Positions 55,793-64,000 of a stretch of 64,000 bases of DNA are shown here, in pieces (within the stretch, counting starts at the first letter, position 1; each line of letters opens with the position of its first letter). Both the position numbers and the translations under genes were made by a program. Under the pieces are notes generated by a model that saw only the letters and a list, made by a program, of their open reading frames with translations, did not search any database and had not been told where the DNA came from. This DNA is from Acanthacorydalis orientalis (lineage: Eukaryota; Arthropoda; Insecta; Megaloptera; Corydalidae): the NCBI GenBank assembly GCA_034766995.1, contig CM068313.1, positions 5,276,461 through 5,340,460 on the forward strand, in the 5' to 3' direction.

Positions 55793-56239
55793 TTCAATGA
55801 GTCTGTTTATTTTAAAGTCAGGACTTGCCTTGACCGGGTGTAAGAGCAAAATTAGGTTACTCTTATTTTATTACTATCTTCAGTCTAACATTTGTAAAGT
55901 TATGGGTGTGTTAAACATGTATTAATGATTGAAGAATATTATAAAGTAATATACTCATTGATTTCCAACGATTATTTTGTCATCAGTTACATATAGTATA
56001 ATAAATCAGTTCTGTTTTTTGGTACAATCAGAATTTTTATTGAAAAATCGAAAAAAGTTTTTTAATTTGTTTAAAAAAAGTTAGAAATAAATAAAAAATA
56101 GATAAATACACAGAAATATTACACAATCAAGAATAGCTATTGAATGAAAAAAAGGTTTATATATTGACTATTTTCTTCATTTCTTAACAATATTTCAAGT
56201 TCAGCGGATGTACTTATTTCTTTAAAAATAAATATGTTT

Positions 56240-56358
56240 TTATTAACGAAAATTTCACAAATGATTCATTTTTCATTCTACAAACCATAAAAAACTTTTG
56301 ACGAAAAATTGTCAATCTATAATTATGGATTTAGATTTAGTCGGTATCAGAATTGTAT
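56240..56358. mobile_element. Family A (Tc1-like MITE), core-deleted copy
   Basis: Left arm AATTTCACAAATGATTCATTTTTCATTCTACAAACCATAAAAAACTTTTGACG runs almost directly into the right end ATTTAGATTTAGTCGGTATCAGAATTGTA. The core and most of the right arm are deleted. Confidence 0.6.
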
Positions 56359-56659
56359 TTTCATTGATAAAAACAATTATTATTTATCAAATTGCAAGTG
56401 AAAAGATACCCAAATCTCACTTTTTGAATTTTCACAGAAACAAACTGATTTTTTAAATTAGAATATTTTAGGTTAACTGATTTCATTTTGAATAGAAATT
56501 AAAATGAAACTAGGGAAGAAAATCTATTGGATTTCTTTCTGTGTAAATTCGTTTTTTTAAGTTTCAATGAACTGATTATTCTATTACGGTTCTGATCGTT
56601 CGAGAAACAAATTATTGTTTAATCCGTTCGATAAATTCATGTTTCAATAACGAAATTCT

Positions 56660-56840
56660 TCAATTGCTGGTAAATTCACTTCTACATTTGATTTTTACAT
56701 CTCATTCCAATCATATATTTTTCGGAACAAAAATGTTCAATAAATTATTATTGAATCATTTATTGAACATTTTTGATCGGAATTATTTATGGTTCGCTGC
56801 TATGAGAGAAAAAATTGATTCGTTTGTATTTCAAAATTAA
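56660..56840. mobile_element. Family A (Tc1-like MITE), coreless palindrome
   Basis: AAATTCACTTCTACATTTGATTTTTACATC and CGGAACAAAAATGTTCAATAAATTATTATTGAATCATTTATTGAACATTTTTGATCGG form a near-perfect inverted repeat. GGTTCGCTGCTATGAGAGAAAAAATTGATTCGTTTG closes it. The asymmetric core is absent, leaving arm joined to arm. Confidence 0.65.
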
Positions 56841-56932
56841 ATTTTTAAAAAATAATAATTGCAAAAAAATAACCTCAAAGATTTTTTAATTTTCAAAACT
56901 TTCAGTTTTTAACTTTTGTATAATTATTTCTC

Positions 56933-56942
56933 TCTCTATCTA

Positions 56943-56991
<49 letters not shown>
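56933..56991. repeat. (CT)(TA)n microsatellite
   Basis: CTCTCTCTATCTATCTGTA, then about 24 TA units. Confidence 0.95.
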
Positions 56992-57059
56992 TTCTAAAAC
57001 AGCGACTTTCATTATTTAAAATGCATCATTCAGCATATTATCATATCACTAAACGCAGT

Positions 57060-57320
57060 AAAAAATACATCTTCTTTTCAAGACCCGGAGGCTAATAGCA
57101 ATGACAAGATAAAAACTGACTCATTCACTAATCCTCGAATTCCCTTCTTGATGTATCTAAAATGCCTTGAGATGTGTACATACGGGCTTAGTGGTAAGCC
57201 CCTTAAACGCTGGACCCTATTATGCTAAAATTGGCTAGTAAGATAATGAATACAGTCACTCACGCTTATATGTAGCTCGGATATTATCGTTTAAATTTAT
57301 TATTATGCGATTGAGTTAGT
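57060..57320. other. G+C-richer unique block
   Basis: Island with AAGACCCGGAGGC near 57080 and TACGGGCTTAGTGGTAAGCCCC near 57182, where GGGCTTAGTGGTAAGCCC (57184-57201) forms an inverted repeat with a 6-bp stem. No open frame. Candidate regulatory element. Confidence 0.35.
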
Positions 57321-57960
57321 ACAGACGTCTATAATCAACTAATATCGATGTACTTTATATGATGAAATGTTTTTATGTAACGTAAATGTGATCAGGATCC
57401 ATTCAATTATTCAAATTAACGAAATTTACTACAGTTTAATTTAGATGCGTGCAAAACTTTTCGTTTATTTATCATGAAATAAGATGTCAGTTTATTTCTT
57501 GCTTAGAATGAAAGTGTACTTACTTTTATTGTTATTTAAAAATTTTTAGTAATTTTTTCCAATTTCATAATTTAATAAATATACTTCTTGTATTTTTAAA
57601 TACACTAATAATCTGTTATATCAATAAATATATTTATTAACACGTTCACTGCCTGACGATTTTTTTCAATTTGCAATTATTGTTTGTCTTTAGTTTATTT
57701 AACACTTTATTTTATTATTTCTATAAATATTAAACACTTTTATTACTACTACAATTAAATATTTATATATGACTCATGGACGTGATGTTTTTTTGATTTT
57801 ATATTCGTCATAGTAGTGAAGTATGAGAAATTGATAAAAATAATAAATAAAGAAATGATGTTGTTAAACAAATGCCATTTTAATATACAATTCAGATAAA
57901 TTAGTCTGAAAGTGGTTCTTTAAATGGGTCTGACTACGTAAGAAAAGTCTAGTTTGATGT
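57320..57960. other. AT-rich stretch, nothing recognised
   Basis: No feature supported. Confidence 0.35.
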
Positions 57961-57974
57961 AAAAAATTAGTAAT

Positions 57975-58178
57975 AGATTTTAACAAATGAATTTTTATAT
58001 CTTCCACAAATCACATAAAAATTATCAACAAAATATTCTAAATTGATTATTGAGAATATTGATCTCTGCATTGAGATATAGAAAAATTCCATTTTTCAAT
58101 TTTTCTCTATCTTAGAGTTGAAGACAATGATATTTCTATTTAAATGCACGTAAGTTACAATCAAATAGTCATTTTAAC
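57975..58178 (+). mobile_element. Family A (Tc1-like MITE), left half plus core
   Basis: AACAAATGAATTTTTATATCTTCCACAAATCACATAAAAATTATCAAC, then core TTTTTCTCTATCTTAGAGTTGAAGACAATGATATTTCTATTTAAATGCACGTAAGTTACAATC. The right arm is missing where the irritans-type mariner begins. Confidence 0.6.
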
Positions 58179-58179
58179 T

Positions 58180-58895
58180 TATAATTCAGTTACACACGAT
58201 TTAAATGGGACTAAAAAAATGAGAAAATGTTTGTAATTTGGTATAAAAAAGTAGCAATAGACTTTAAGTCGCACAGAGCCAAATCTTGAAAATAGGTTTG
58301 ATGAGGAATCAATTCGAAGCCTAATTCGTGCAATTTTGGCATTGCGACAGTCGATTTGTGGGACGGCGCGTTGTCCTGGTGAAGAAGTACTTTTTTGTTC
58401 GCCAATCTTGATCGTTTTTGTTTCAACTCCTCTTTCAAACGGTCCAATATTGTGCATAATAGGTTCCTGTTCTCATTTTTCGTTTCGTTGAGTAGTCGAT
58501 CAGGATTATTTCTTGGGAATCGCAAAAAACCGTGCCCATTAGCTTTTCAGTCGACAAAACGGTCTTCACCTTCTTCGGCGCATTTTCACCAATTTTCATC
58601 CACTGCTTTTACTGTTGCTTCGACTCATGTGTGTAGTGGTGAATCCATGTTTCATGTTCACGATGATGAATCGATGCAAAAACGATTGCTTGTTTTTTCC
58701 ATTTTTGCGGAAACTGTTACAATTCTCGCTTCAAACAGCTGTAGAGAGTGCATAATCCGTTATTTCTGGCTGAAATTTCTCCTATAATAATTTGAAAAGT
58801 GACACTTGATAGCCGTGACTTTATAAAATGAATGGTGGCGCCACATCATAGAAATGTACCAAACTTATCAAACGACCCACGTATTATAATTTTCA
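58180..58895 (-). pseudogene. Irritans-type mariner transposase relic with 5' terminal repeat
   Basis: On the - strand the element starts near 58895 with TACGTGGGTCGTTTGATAAGTTTGG, a mariner terminus. The N-terminal DNA-binding domain is deleted. From about 58660 downward it reads HETWIHHYTHESKQQ, where irritans mariners (Himar1 type) have DETW: the first catalytic Asp is His. APKKVKTVLSTEKLMGTVF and DSQEIILIDYSTK follow, then a frameshift. Next come ANKKVLLHQDNAPSHKS with the second Asp near 58375 and LHELGFELIPHQTY, then DLALCD with the third Asp near 58270. The C-terminus and 3' end are absent. Missing domain, changed catalytic residue and frameshifts make it inactive. The 130-codon + strand frame opposite is a shadow. 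Confidence 0.88.
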
Positions 58896-59079
58896 TAAAA
58901 AAATTATTAATTAATTAGTTAATATAAATGTTACTTACTAGTTATTTTAATTTAAAAATTTGTAGTGATTTCAGATGTAGAGATTATTCTTAAATATCTA
59001 TCAGACGAGAAGAAATAGTCTGTAAGATAAGAAGTGAAAATTCTATGATTGTTTTACGTCCATCGAGAATATACGTTTA

Positions 59080-59480
59080 TATAAATTTTTATATCACTAA
59101 AAGTTACTGAACAATCTTCGAATCGAAACACCGCGAACAGTTGCAATGAGATTCGTTATAATATATTCGTTCATTCAACGAACCACTCGCACGGGACTAA
59201 TCTGAAAACATGTTTGTTTAGTCACCATCCACAACAATGGCTACATTATCTCGCACGGCGATGTTTTGTAAACATCTAAAATAACAGTCTCACGCACGTT
59301 AAACTTTACAAGTTTACCTGTAAAGCGAACACACTGCAACATAATTAGTTTGTGTACGCGGCGAGATATTTGACGTTTGCACTAAAGCGCTTCACGGAAC
59401 ATGTTCACTTCAATTATGACGGCTTAATTCGATTATTAGAGCATTAATGTCAACTATAGATTATTTTACATTGTGGAGTT
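59080..59480. other. G+C-richer unique block, candidate regulatory element
   Basis: About 400 bp with CpG (TCGCACGGCGATG, GTACGCGGCGAGATATTTGACG), a TTTTGTAAACATC forkhead-type site near 59267 and CTAAAGCGCTTCACG. No open frame; nothing repeated. Confidence 0.38.
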
Positions 59481-59779
59481 GGTTATAGACAACGTTAACG
59501 TTTTATATTAAACACACATTAAGTCTCGATAATGGTTCTTTATGTACTCATGTTGGATTAAGGTTTACCAGTCAAGAGATTAGTTTAAAACTATTACCAG
59601 ATTTACACGTTAAGAAATAAATTAATAAGTGTACAATATAACTCATGTTTTGTTTAAGTTTGTATAATGTTATTGTTTAAAAAATGTCTCAGGGTATAAC
59701 AAAATGTTTGTAACAATTAATATTCAAAATTATGACCTGTAAAGATACTTTAAACCAAAAGTATCGGTCTTTATAAAAA

Positions 59780-60040
59780 TGCTTCGCTTGAGATGGTCAC
59801 ACTAAACGGATGCCGGACTCAAGAGTACAAAAAGGGCATCCGATGGACAACCAGGCGGGAGAAGACCTGTGGGAAAATCAAGGCTTCGATGGATCAATCG
59901 ATGAAGAAAACGATTCAGTGGAACTGTTGAGAGTAAGGAACTGGAGAAGGACTTCCATGCAGAGAGATGTCTGGAGGCAGAAAATAAAGAAGGCCAAGGT
60001 TCGATTTGGGGAGTAGTGCCATCGAAGAAGAAGAAAGATA
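59780..60040 (+). mobile_element. 3' end of a non-LTR retrotransposon (LINE)
   Basis: Two frames together spell the C-terminus common to many arthropod LINE ORF2 proteins. GGRRPVGKSRLRWINR at about 59854-59902 corresponds to the G-R-P-x-x-R-W motif. After a frameshift, VRNWRRTSMQRDVWRQKIKKA at about 59932-59996 corresponds to the NWR..A.DR..WR..L..A motif. A TAG follows at 60014 and a (GAA)n-like 3' tail at 60024-60036. Everything upstream, including reverse transcriptase, is missing, the usual result of 5'-truncated insertion. Clade (RTE, I or Jockey-like) cannot be told from this piece. Confidence 0.75.
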
Positions 60041-60104
60041 TTATTTAAAATTAAATTTGGCACTAGACTGAATTTAATTTTATAAATGGAACTAAATTCA
60101 AATA

Positions 60105-60225
60105 ATATGGAGTGTAAAAACTAATTCGGTTCCTTTAAACTGAATCAATCATAATTCTGTTTAAAACTGAAATATTTTTACATTATTTTAGGATGTTGAA
60201 AAGTCAACAAGTATTAATTTAATTA
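60105..60225 (+). mobile_element. Family B mariner derivative, 5' end only
   Basis: GGAGTGTAAAAACTAATTCGGTTCCTTTAAACTGAATCAATCATAATTCTGTTTAAAACTGAAATATTTTTACATTATTTTAGGAT matches the family terminus and leader, then breaks off. Confidence 0.7.
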
Positions 60226-60400
60226 AGTCGTCTTTATTGGCAATGATCTGATTTTTTTCCTATTTCTATTTGTTGTGTTGGTTCTATGTGTTGGTTATGA
60301 TATAATAATTTATTGAAATTTACACGAATCGCTTGAAAAGGTATCAAAAAGGAGAATATTTATAATTTTTGTAATAAATTACTGTATGAAGTTCTCATAT

Positions 60401-60442
60401 GTATATATATATATATATATGAGTGTGTGTATGTGTATGCAT
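60401..60442. repeat. (TA)n(TG)n microsatellite
   Basis: About 10 TA units then GAGTGTGTGTATGTGTATG. Confidence 0.9.
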
Positions 60443-60700
60443 GTATAAACGATTGTGGTAAGATCACAATAATTGCATTAGCAAACGATGCTGTATGCAG
60501 ATCGTATCAGGAGGCGCGTGTGTCCAATATTTCAAGCAACGTCCGTTGTGTTCGAATCGAACTGCAGGAACTCATGTCGGTCGAACGCAATTATTTCGCT
60601 GTGATTTCTTTATACCAGTCTACTGGTGAGTCATGTTTAATATGTGTACACATATATACGCGTTCCAGATAACCAATTGGCGGGTAGGGTCGTAATTGAA
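60440..60700. other. G+C-richer unique block with an 81-codon frame
   Basis: A + strand frame (60427-60672) is open through the block. The product resembles no family I know. CpG and composition resemble the other islands. Confidence 0.3.
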
Positions 60701-60867
60701 CATAAAAAATTGTATATAATTCTATTTGTCCTGTTGACGTATTGATTATAATTTTTTTTTATTTGTTGTCGACTCGATCGAATCTTTTGTCATTTCTAAA
60801 TTGTGATTCATGGTTTTTAGTCATACAGATTTAAATTAGATTTTGTTTAAATTGTTTAATGTATGGG

Positions 60868-60869
<2 letters not shown>

Positions 60870-60935
<66 letters not shown>
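60870..60935. repeat. (TA)n microsatellite
   Basis: Uninterrupted run of about 32 TA units. Confidence 0.97.
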
Positions 60936-60938
<3 letters not shown>

Positions 60939-60939
60939 T

Positions 60940-61380
60940 TCCTGATATTCCTCGTCTTTTTGAATCGTCTGAGTGTCTATTTTCCAAAACTAATGTAAAG
61001 ACATATGCTATTTTCAGATAGATACTAGATATATTAAGATTTAACTGCAGATGGCATACAAGACGAAATTAGTAGTGGAAAGTAGACACTCAGAGAATCT
61101 TAATTTTCACACATTATTTTTCTAACAATGTGTTTCTTGTGAACGTGTGCTTTGGTTTTTCTGTTCTCTCTGCTATCTTCCACTAGTGCGTATCTCCTAG
61201 ATGTGTGTATGTATGTTTATGTTTTAGTGCTCAGTATTCGTCTGGTGTCCTGGGAGATTTTTAAATAACCAAAAGAATTAAACTTAAATTAACCTATTTG
61301 ATAACATTCTCATGTGTAGCCCAATTAACCTAATCTAAATGGCCTTTAATCATCTTCTCAAATCAATTCTTTTATCATAC
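60940..61380. other. Mixed unique sequence, no gene seen
   Basis: GATACTAGATATATTAAGATTTAACTGCAGATGGC and GTGTGTATGTATGTTTATG patches; no frame or labelled family. Confidence 0.3.
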
Positions 61381-61384
61381 CATA

Positions 61385-61510
61385 TAATAATCTGATCAAA
61401 AATATTCAATAGATAATTATCAGTCATTTTTAATTATTTCTGATATGTATGTCGATGTCTATTGTTATTTTCAGAGAATCAAAGTACAGAAAAAGCTCTA
61501 TAAGAAATGG
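61385..61510 (-). mobile_element. Family A (Tc1-like MITE), arm and inverted core fragment
   Basis: AATCTGATCAAAAATATTCAATAGATAATTATCAGTCATTTTTAATTATTTCTGATATG is arm-like. AGAGAATCAAAGTACAGAAAAAGC inverted reads GCTTTTTCTGTACTTTGATTCTCT, the core start. Confidence 0.5.
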
Positions 61511-61939
61511 ATTGTAACTATTCGGTTTTTCAGTTTTATATAATTATTTATGAAAATACTCCAAAAAGAGTACACATTATGAAACTAGTAGTTGAGCACT
61601 GACACTGATTTTAAAAGGACTAAGACCCTCAATACACCGAGATGACTGAGATATAAAATTGTCGTATAATTTATTCATATGTGTGTTTATATGTTATAAA
61701 TTTTTATTCTCTCTCATACTCAGTCAATTGTTGTTCAAAAGGTTTTTAAAAATGCACTTGTAATTTTACTATAAATCCTAAGCGTTTATACAACATTTAT
61801 AGAATAAAATAGTTTAAAAATTTATTACAATTTCCAGTTGTTGTTATAGCTTCAAGGGGATCACGCAAATTTGAATTCAGAGGCCTCATGTCTTAAATTT
61901 AGACATTTTTCCAGTAATGAGTTTATAAAAGATTGGTTT

Positions 61940-61968
61940 GGGCCTGCTCTGTTGGTGGAGCCCCTAGT
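61940..61968 (+). other. GGGC...GCCC inverted repeat followed by CTAGT
   Basis: GGGCCTGCTCTGTTGGTGGAGCCCCTAGT resembles a Helitron 3' end only loosely: the 4-bp stem has a 16-nt loop. No 5' end was found. Confidence 0.2.
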
Positions 61969-62073
61969 AATTGCTATTTTTACCCATACAGTAACGCGCC
62001 ACTCATAATTTTTTGAAAATAATATAAAAATCTTTGAAATAATTTGTAAGCAAAATTAATATACAAAAGAATA

Positions 62074-62262
62074 CAGTTCTGAGATAATATTTAAATTCTC
62101 TTTTACACTTCTCTGTACTTTAGTACTTTAAGAATGATGGCATCGCCTTTAAAATACGCATGAGTAACAATCAAAAATTACTAAATCATTGATTAAACTT
62201 TTTTATCAAGAAAGTTTTTTTTAATTTATTGGGTAAAGAAGGAATTCTTTTGTGAATTTGTA
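62074..62262 (+). mobile_element. Family A (Tc1-like MITE), left terminus and core
   Basis: TA-CAGTTCTGAGATAATATTTAAATTCTCTTTTACAC has a shortened left arm. Core CTTCTCTGTACTTTAGTACTTTAAGAATGATGGCATCGCCTTTAAAATACGCATGAGTAACAATC follows. Right arm GATTAAACTTTTTTATCAAGAAAG...GGAATTCTTTTGTGAATTTG is diverged. Confidence 0.68.
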
Positions 62263-62345
62263 TGTTAATTATATTATAACCAATATGAATAACTCAACAT
62301 ATTTTTAGTATGCAAGGAAGTAAGTAAATAGTAGAAGTAGATAGA

Positions 62346-62349
<4 letters not shown>

Positions 62350-62385
<36 letters not shown>
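62350..62385. repeat. (TA)n microsatellite
   Basis: About 17 TA units after CATACA. Confidence 0.93.
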
Positions 62386-62386
<1 letters not shown>

Positions 62387-62489
62387 GCAGGAGTTCTCTT
62401 AAGGGTAGAACCACTACTGGCGATTCTCTGCACAGATCACGCATAAACATTACTCATTGTACATAAAAAGGAAGACTGTATGTACATAC

Positions 62490-62760
62490 ATAACACATGA
62501 CTCTAGTAATGCACGCACGCTTCTCGCACATTATATTGGCTTTGTCCGCAAATCACACGAGCCATAAATTTAGTCCGCCATTTGCATTCGCGCGGTCGGA
62601 AACAAACGAACGGTCGGAACGACCGACGTACGTACGTACAGATGTACAGAACGTAACGGCCGCCGCCAGCGATCCATAGTAGTGACATCATTTCCTTATC
62701 GAAAAGATTTCTTCGGCATACATCCATCGTTGCTGCCCGGCATGGTGCCTCTTTATGTAT
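62490..62760. promoter_or_regulatory. CpG-rich block with clustered motifs, candidate enhancer or promoter
   Basis: About 270 bp of high CpG. It has GCCATAAA (62561-62568, a Hox/Abd-B-type TTTATGGC inverse), the octamer ATTTGCAT (62580-62587, POU-type) and two GCCAT cores. It also has the perfect palindrome CGGTCGGAACGACCG (62611-62625) followed by CGACGTACGTACGTAC, and GTAACGGCCGCCGCC (62653-62667). Frames on both strands are short or run into the neighbouring microsatellite. Motif presence is seen; regulatory role is inferred. Confidence 0.4.
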
Positions 62761-62768
62761 ACATATAC

Positions 62769-62825
<57 letters not shown>

Positions 62826-62836
62826 TAGATAGATAA
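62757..62836. repeat. (ACATAT)n(TA)n(GATA)n microsatellite
   Basis: Three ACATAT hexamers, about 25 TA units, then about three GATA units. Confidence 0.96.
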
Positions 62837-62839
62837 GTG

Positions 62840-63060
62840 TAAATACAAAGCTGCACCATGATAAAAATGCAATACACACTTTATGACTATCACGCGTGAT
62901 CCATTTGAACGTCGATGACAATTTAATATGATATGGAATTGGTGGCACGTGACCTACTCCACTCCCTGATATTCGTATGTGGATTGGACTTTCCGTCGTC
63001 ACGGGCTATTTAGTTCGGGATCTGGTTGTGAAACGCAAACGCTTTTGAACATTTTAACGC
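62840..63060. other. G+C-richer unique block
   Basis: CACGCGTGATCC, GGTGGCACGTGACC (CACGTG E-box at about 62945-62950) and TTTCCGTCGTCACGGGC. A 104-codon - strand frame (62688-63002) includes the translated microsatellite and is not credible as a gene. Confidence 0.3.
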
Positions 63061-63390
63061 GTTTTTTGTCAAAGAGATGATGTTAAAAGTTGTTAATCTA
63101 TGTATTTATCATCTCAACGAACTATAAATAATTATTTGTAATTGATGACGAAGTATGAAAATAATATATTTATAAATGTCATTTTGAACAATAGCTTTAA
63201 AGATTTTTTTGTTTGATTTAAGGAAAAATATTGTATTAATATTTGATATGTGCTCTATTCATTCTCTTGACTGGATTTTTAGTTTCATATACAGTTAAAC
63301 TATTTCTTTCATTTAAAAATAAATATTATTTTAAAAAAATCAATATCTAATTAACCCAAATCTTGTATCTCTATCTTTTAAATTATTTTT
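63060..63390. other. AT-rich stretch, nothing recognised
   Basis: No feature supported. Confidence 0.35.
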
Positions 63391-63391
63391 A

Positions 63392-63699
63392 TTAGGAGGT
63401 TGCATTGAAAGCATTGCTGTTTTTTTTGAGCATTTATATCAATAATAAAATGTGTGAATACATTAATCAAAATATTTGCCCTCGGAAAATAAGATTTTTT
63501 CACAATATAACTTATAGCGGTCCATCTTAATTCGGTTATAGAAAAGCTCTTTTTAAAACAAAGGATGGCGTCTGAGGACTGAATTTTAATAGGAAATATT
63601 AAAACTTGAAAATAACATAAGAAAAATCTGTCACTGCCCACACCACACGCACTTAGAGCCATTTACACGTGAACAGCGGCTTTCAGTGCAACCTCTAAT
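63392..63699 (-). mobile_element. Family G transposon, complete ~308-bp non-autonomous copy
   Basis: Both ends are inverted: TTAGGAGGTTGCATTGAAAGC at the left, and at the right the inverse of TTAGAGGTTGCACTGAAAGCC. On the - strand, about 175 bp of leader precede ATG at 63525, which opens a 20-codon remnant (MDRYKLYCEKILFSEG...) before a stop. The 3' end comes 130 bp later, so the element has lost almost its whole coding part. The 5' half is shared with 552-720. A 94-codon - strand frame (63378-63662) crosses it in another register and is probably fortuitous. Confidence 0.75.
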
Positions 63700-63719
63700 T
63701 AATAAAAATTAACCCAATA

Positions 63720-64000
63720 CAGTTCTTACACTGCAGCTAAATTCATTTTCACAAACAATTTCCTGTTCACCTCACAAATCACATAAATTTCAATAAATCA
63801 TATGCCATTATCTATCAAAGTAGTGAAAAAATATTTTTAATTATTTTTCTGTACCTTAGAAATCCGAAGATGATGAATTTACCACCAAAATGTGTATAAG
63901 AAACAATATAAAATGGTCAAAAAGGATGTATTAAATATGTTTGTTTATATTTTTGGAGTAGAAAAAGGATTTATTTCTAAAAATATAAAAATATGTCAAT
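63720..64000 (+). mobile_element. Family A (Tc1-like MITE), running to the window edge
   Basis: TA-CAGTTCTTACACTGCAGCTAAATTCATTTTCACAAACAATTTCCTGTTCACCTCACAAATCACATAAATTTC, then core TTTTTCTGTACCTTAGAAATCCGAAGATGATGAATTTACCACCAAAATGTGTATAAGAAACAAT. The start of the right arm (TTTTTGGAGTAGAAAAAGGATTTATTTCT) follows. It lies 20 bp from the family G element. Confidence 0.72.

Noticed and set aside
58395..58787. 130-codon + strand frame
   Set aside because: It lies opposite the readable irritans-type mariner transposase, so it is an antisense shadow.

Overview
The window is animal nuclear DNA, most likely from an insect or another arthropod. It is very AT-rich and has no long open reading frame, no operon structure and no bacterial-type signals. 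It carries dozens of (TA)n, (GA)n, (CA)n and (ATCT)n microsatellites and many decayed DNA transposons. Several mariner lineages (irritans, Hsmar1/cecropia-like, mellifera-like) occur side by side, a mixture best known from arthropods. One candidate core promoter has the arthropod Inr plus DPE arrangement. The species cannot be named from this sequence, and I found no confident host protein-coding exon, tRNA or rRNA.

Three kinds of DNA alternate. (1) Blocks of 200-700 bp with more G+C and CpG (for example 1.24-1.85, 8.54-9.08, 13.2-13.6, 24.1-24.4, 26.0-26.5, 31.1-31.6, 33.5-34.3, 40.3-40.6, 44.1-44.4, 59.1-59.5 and 62.5-62.75 kb) have no repeat relatives in the window. They look like candidate regulatory elements or untranslated exons. 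The strongest is at 33.5-34.3 kb, where an initiator TCAGTC has CGACGTG exactly at +28 and a GA tract lies downstream. (2) AT-rich DNA between the blocks is packed with interspersed repeats. (3) Microsatellites and tandem arrays include a ~270-bp satellite at 3.2-5.1 kb, 148-bp and ~240-bp arrays at 22.6-23.6 kb, a 183-bp duplication at 12.5 kb and a 16-bp minisatellite at 38.7 kb.

Repeat families, with labels invented here. Family A is a ~250-290-bp Tc1-like MITE with TA targets, ends starting CAGTTCTGACACTGTGGCTA, long arms and a conserved asymmetric core; there are about 20 copies. Family B is a mariner deletion derivative joining the transposase N-terminus to its C-terminus, in about 8 copies, two with a duplicated C-terminal module. 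Family C is an Hsmar1/cecropia-like mariner reduced to its DNA-binding N-terminus or to bare terminal repeats, in about 8 copies. Family G is a terminal-inverted-repeat element with one copy near each end of the window. Family I is a foldback element with two copies. Single relics are an irritans-type mariner (58.2-58.9 kb), a mellifera-type mariner (45.3-45.9 kb), a Tc1/IS630-type transposase (37.15-37.66 kb), the 3' end of a non-LTR retrotransposon (59.8-60.04 kb), a 150-bp Helitron with both canonical ends (11631-11780) and one hAT-like end (43414).

No set of genes here works together as a pathway. The window reads as an intergenic or long-intron region of a gene-poor, transposon-rich genome. 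All transposase reading frames seen are broken or truncated. No convincing new molecular system was found; the most interesting leads are the family A MITE core, the HTH-only mariner copies and the candidate promoter.
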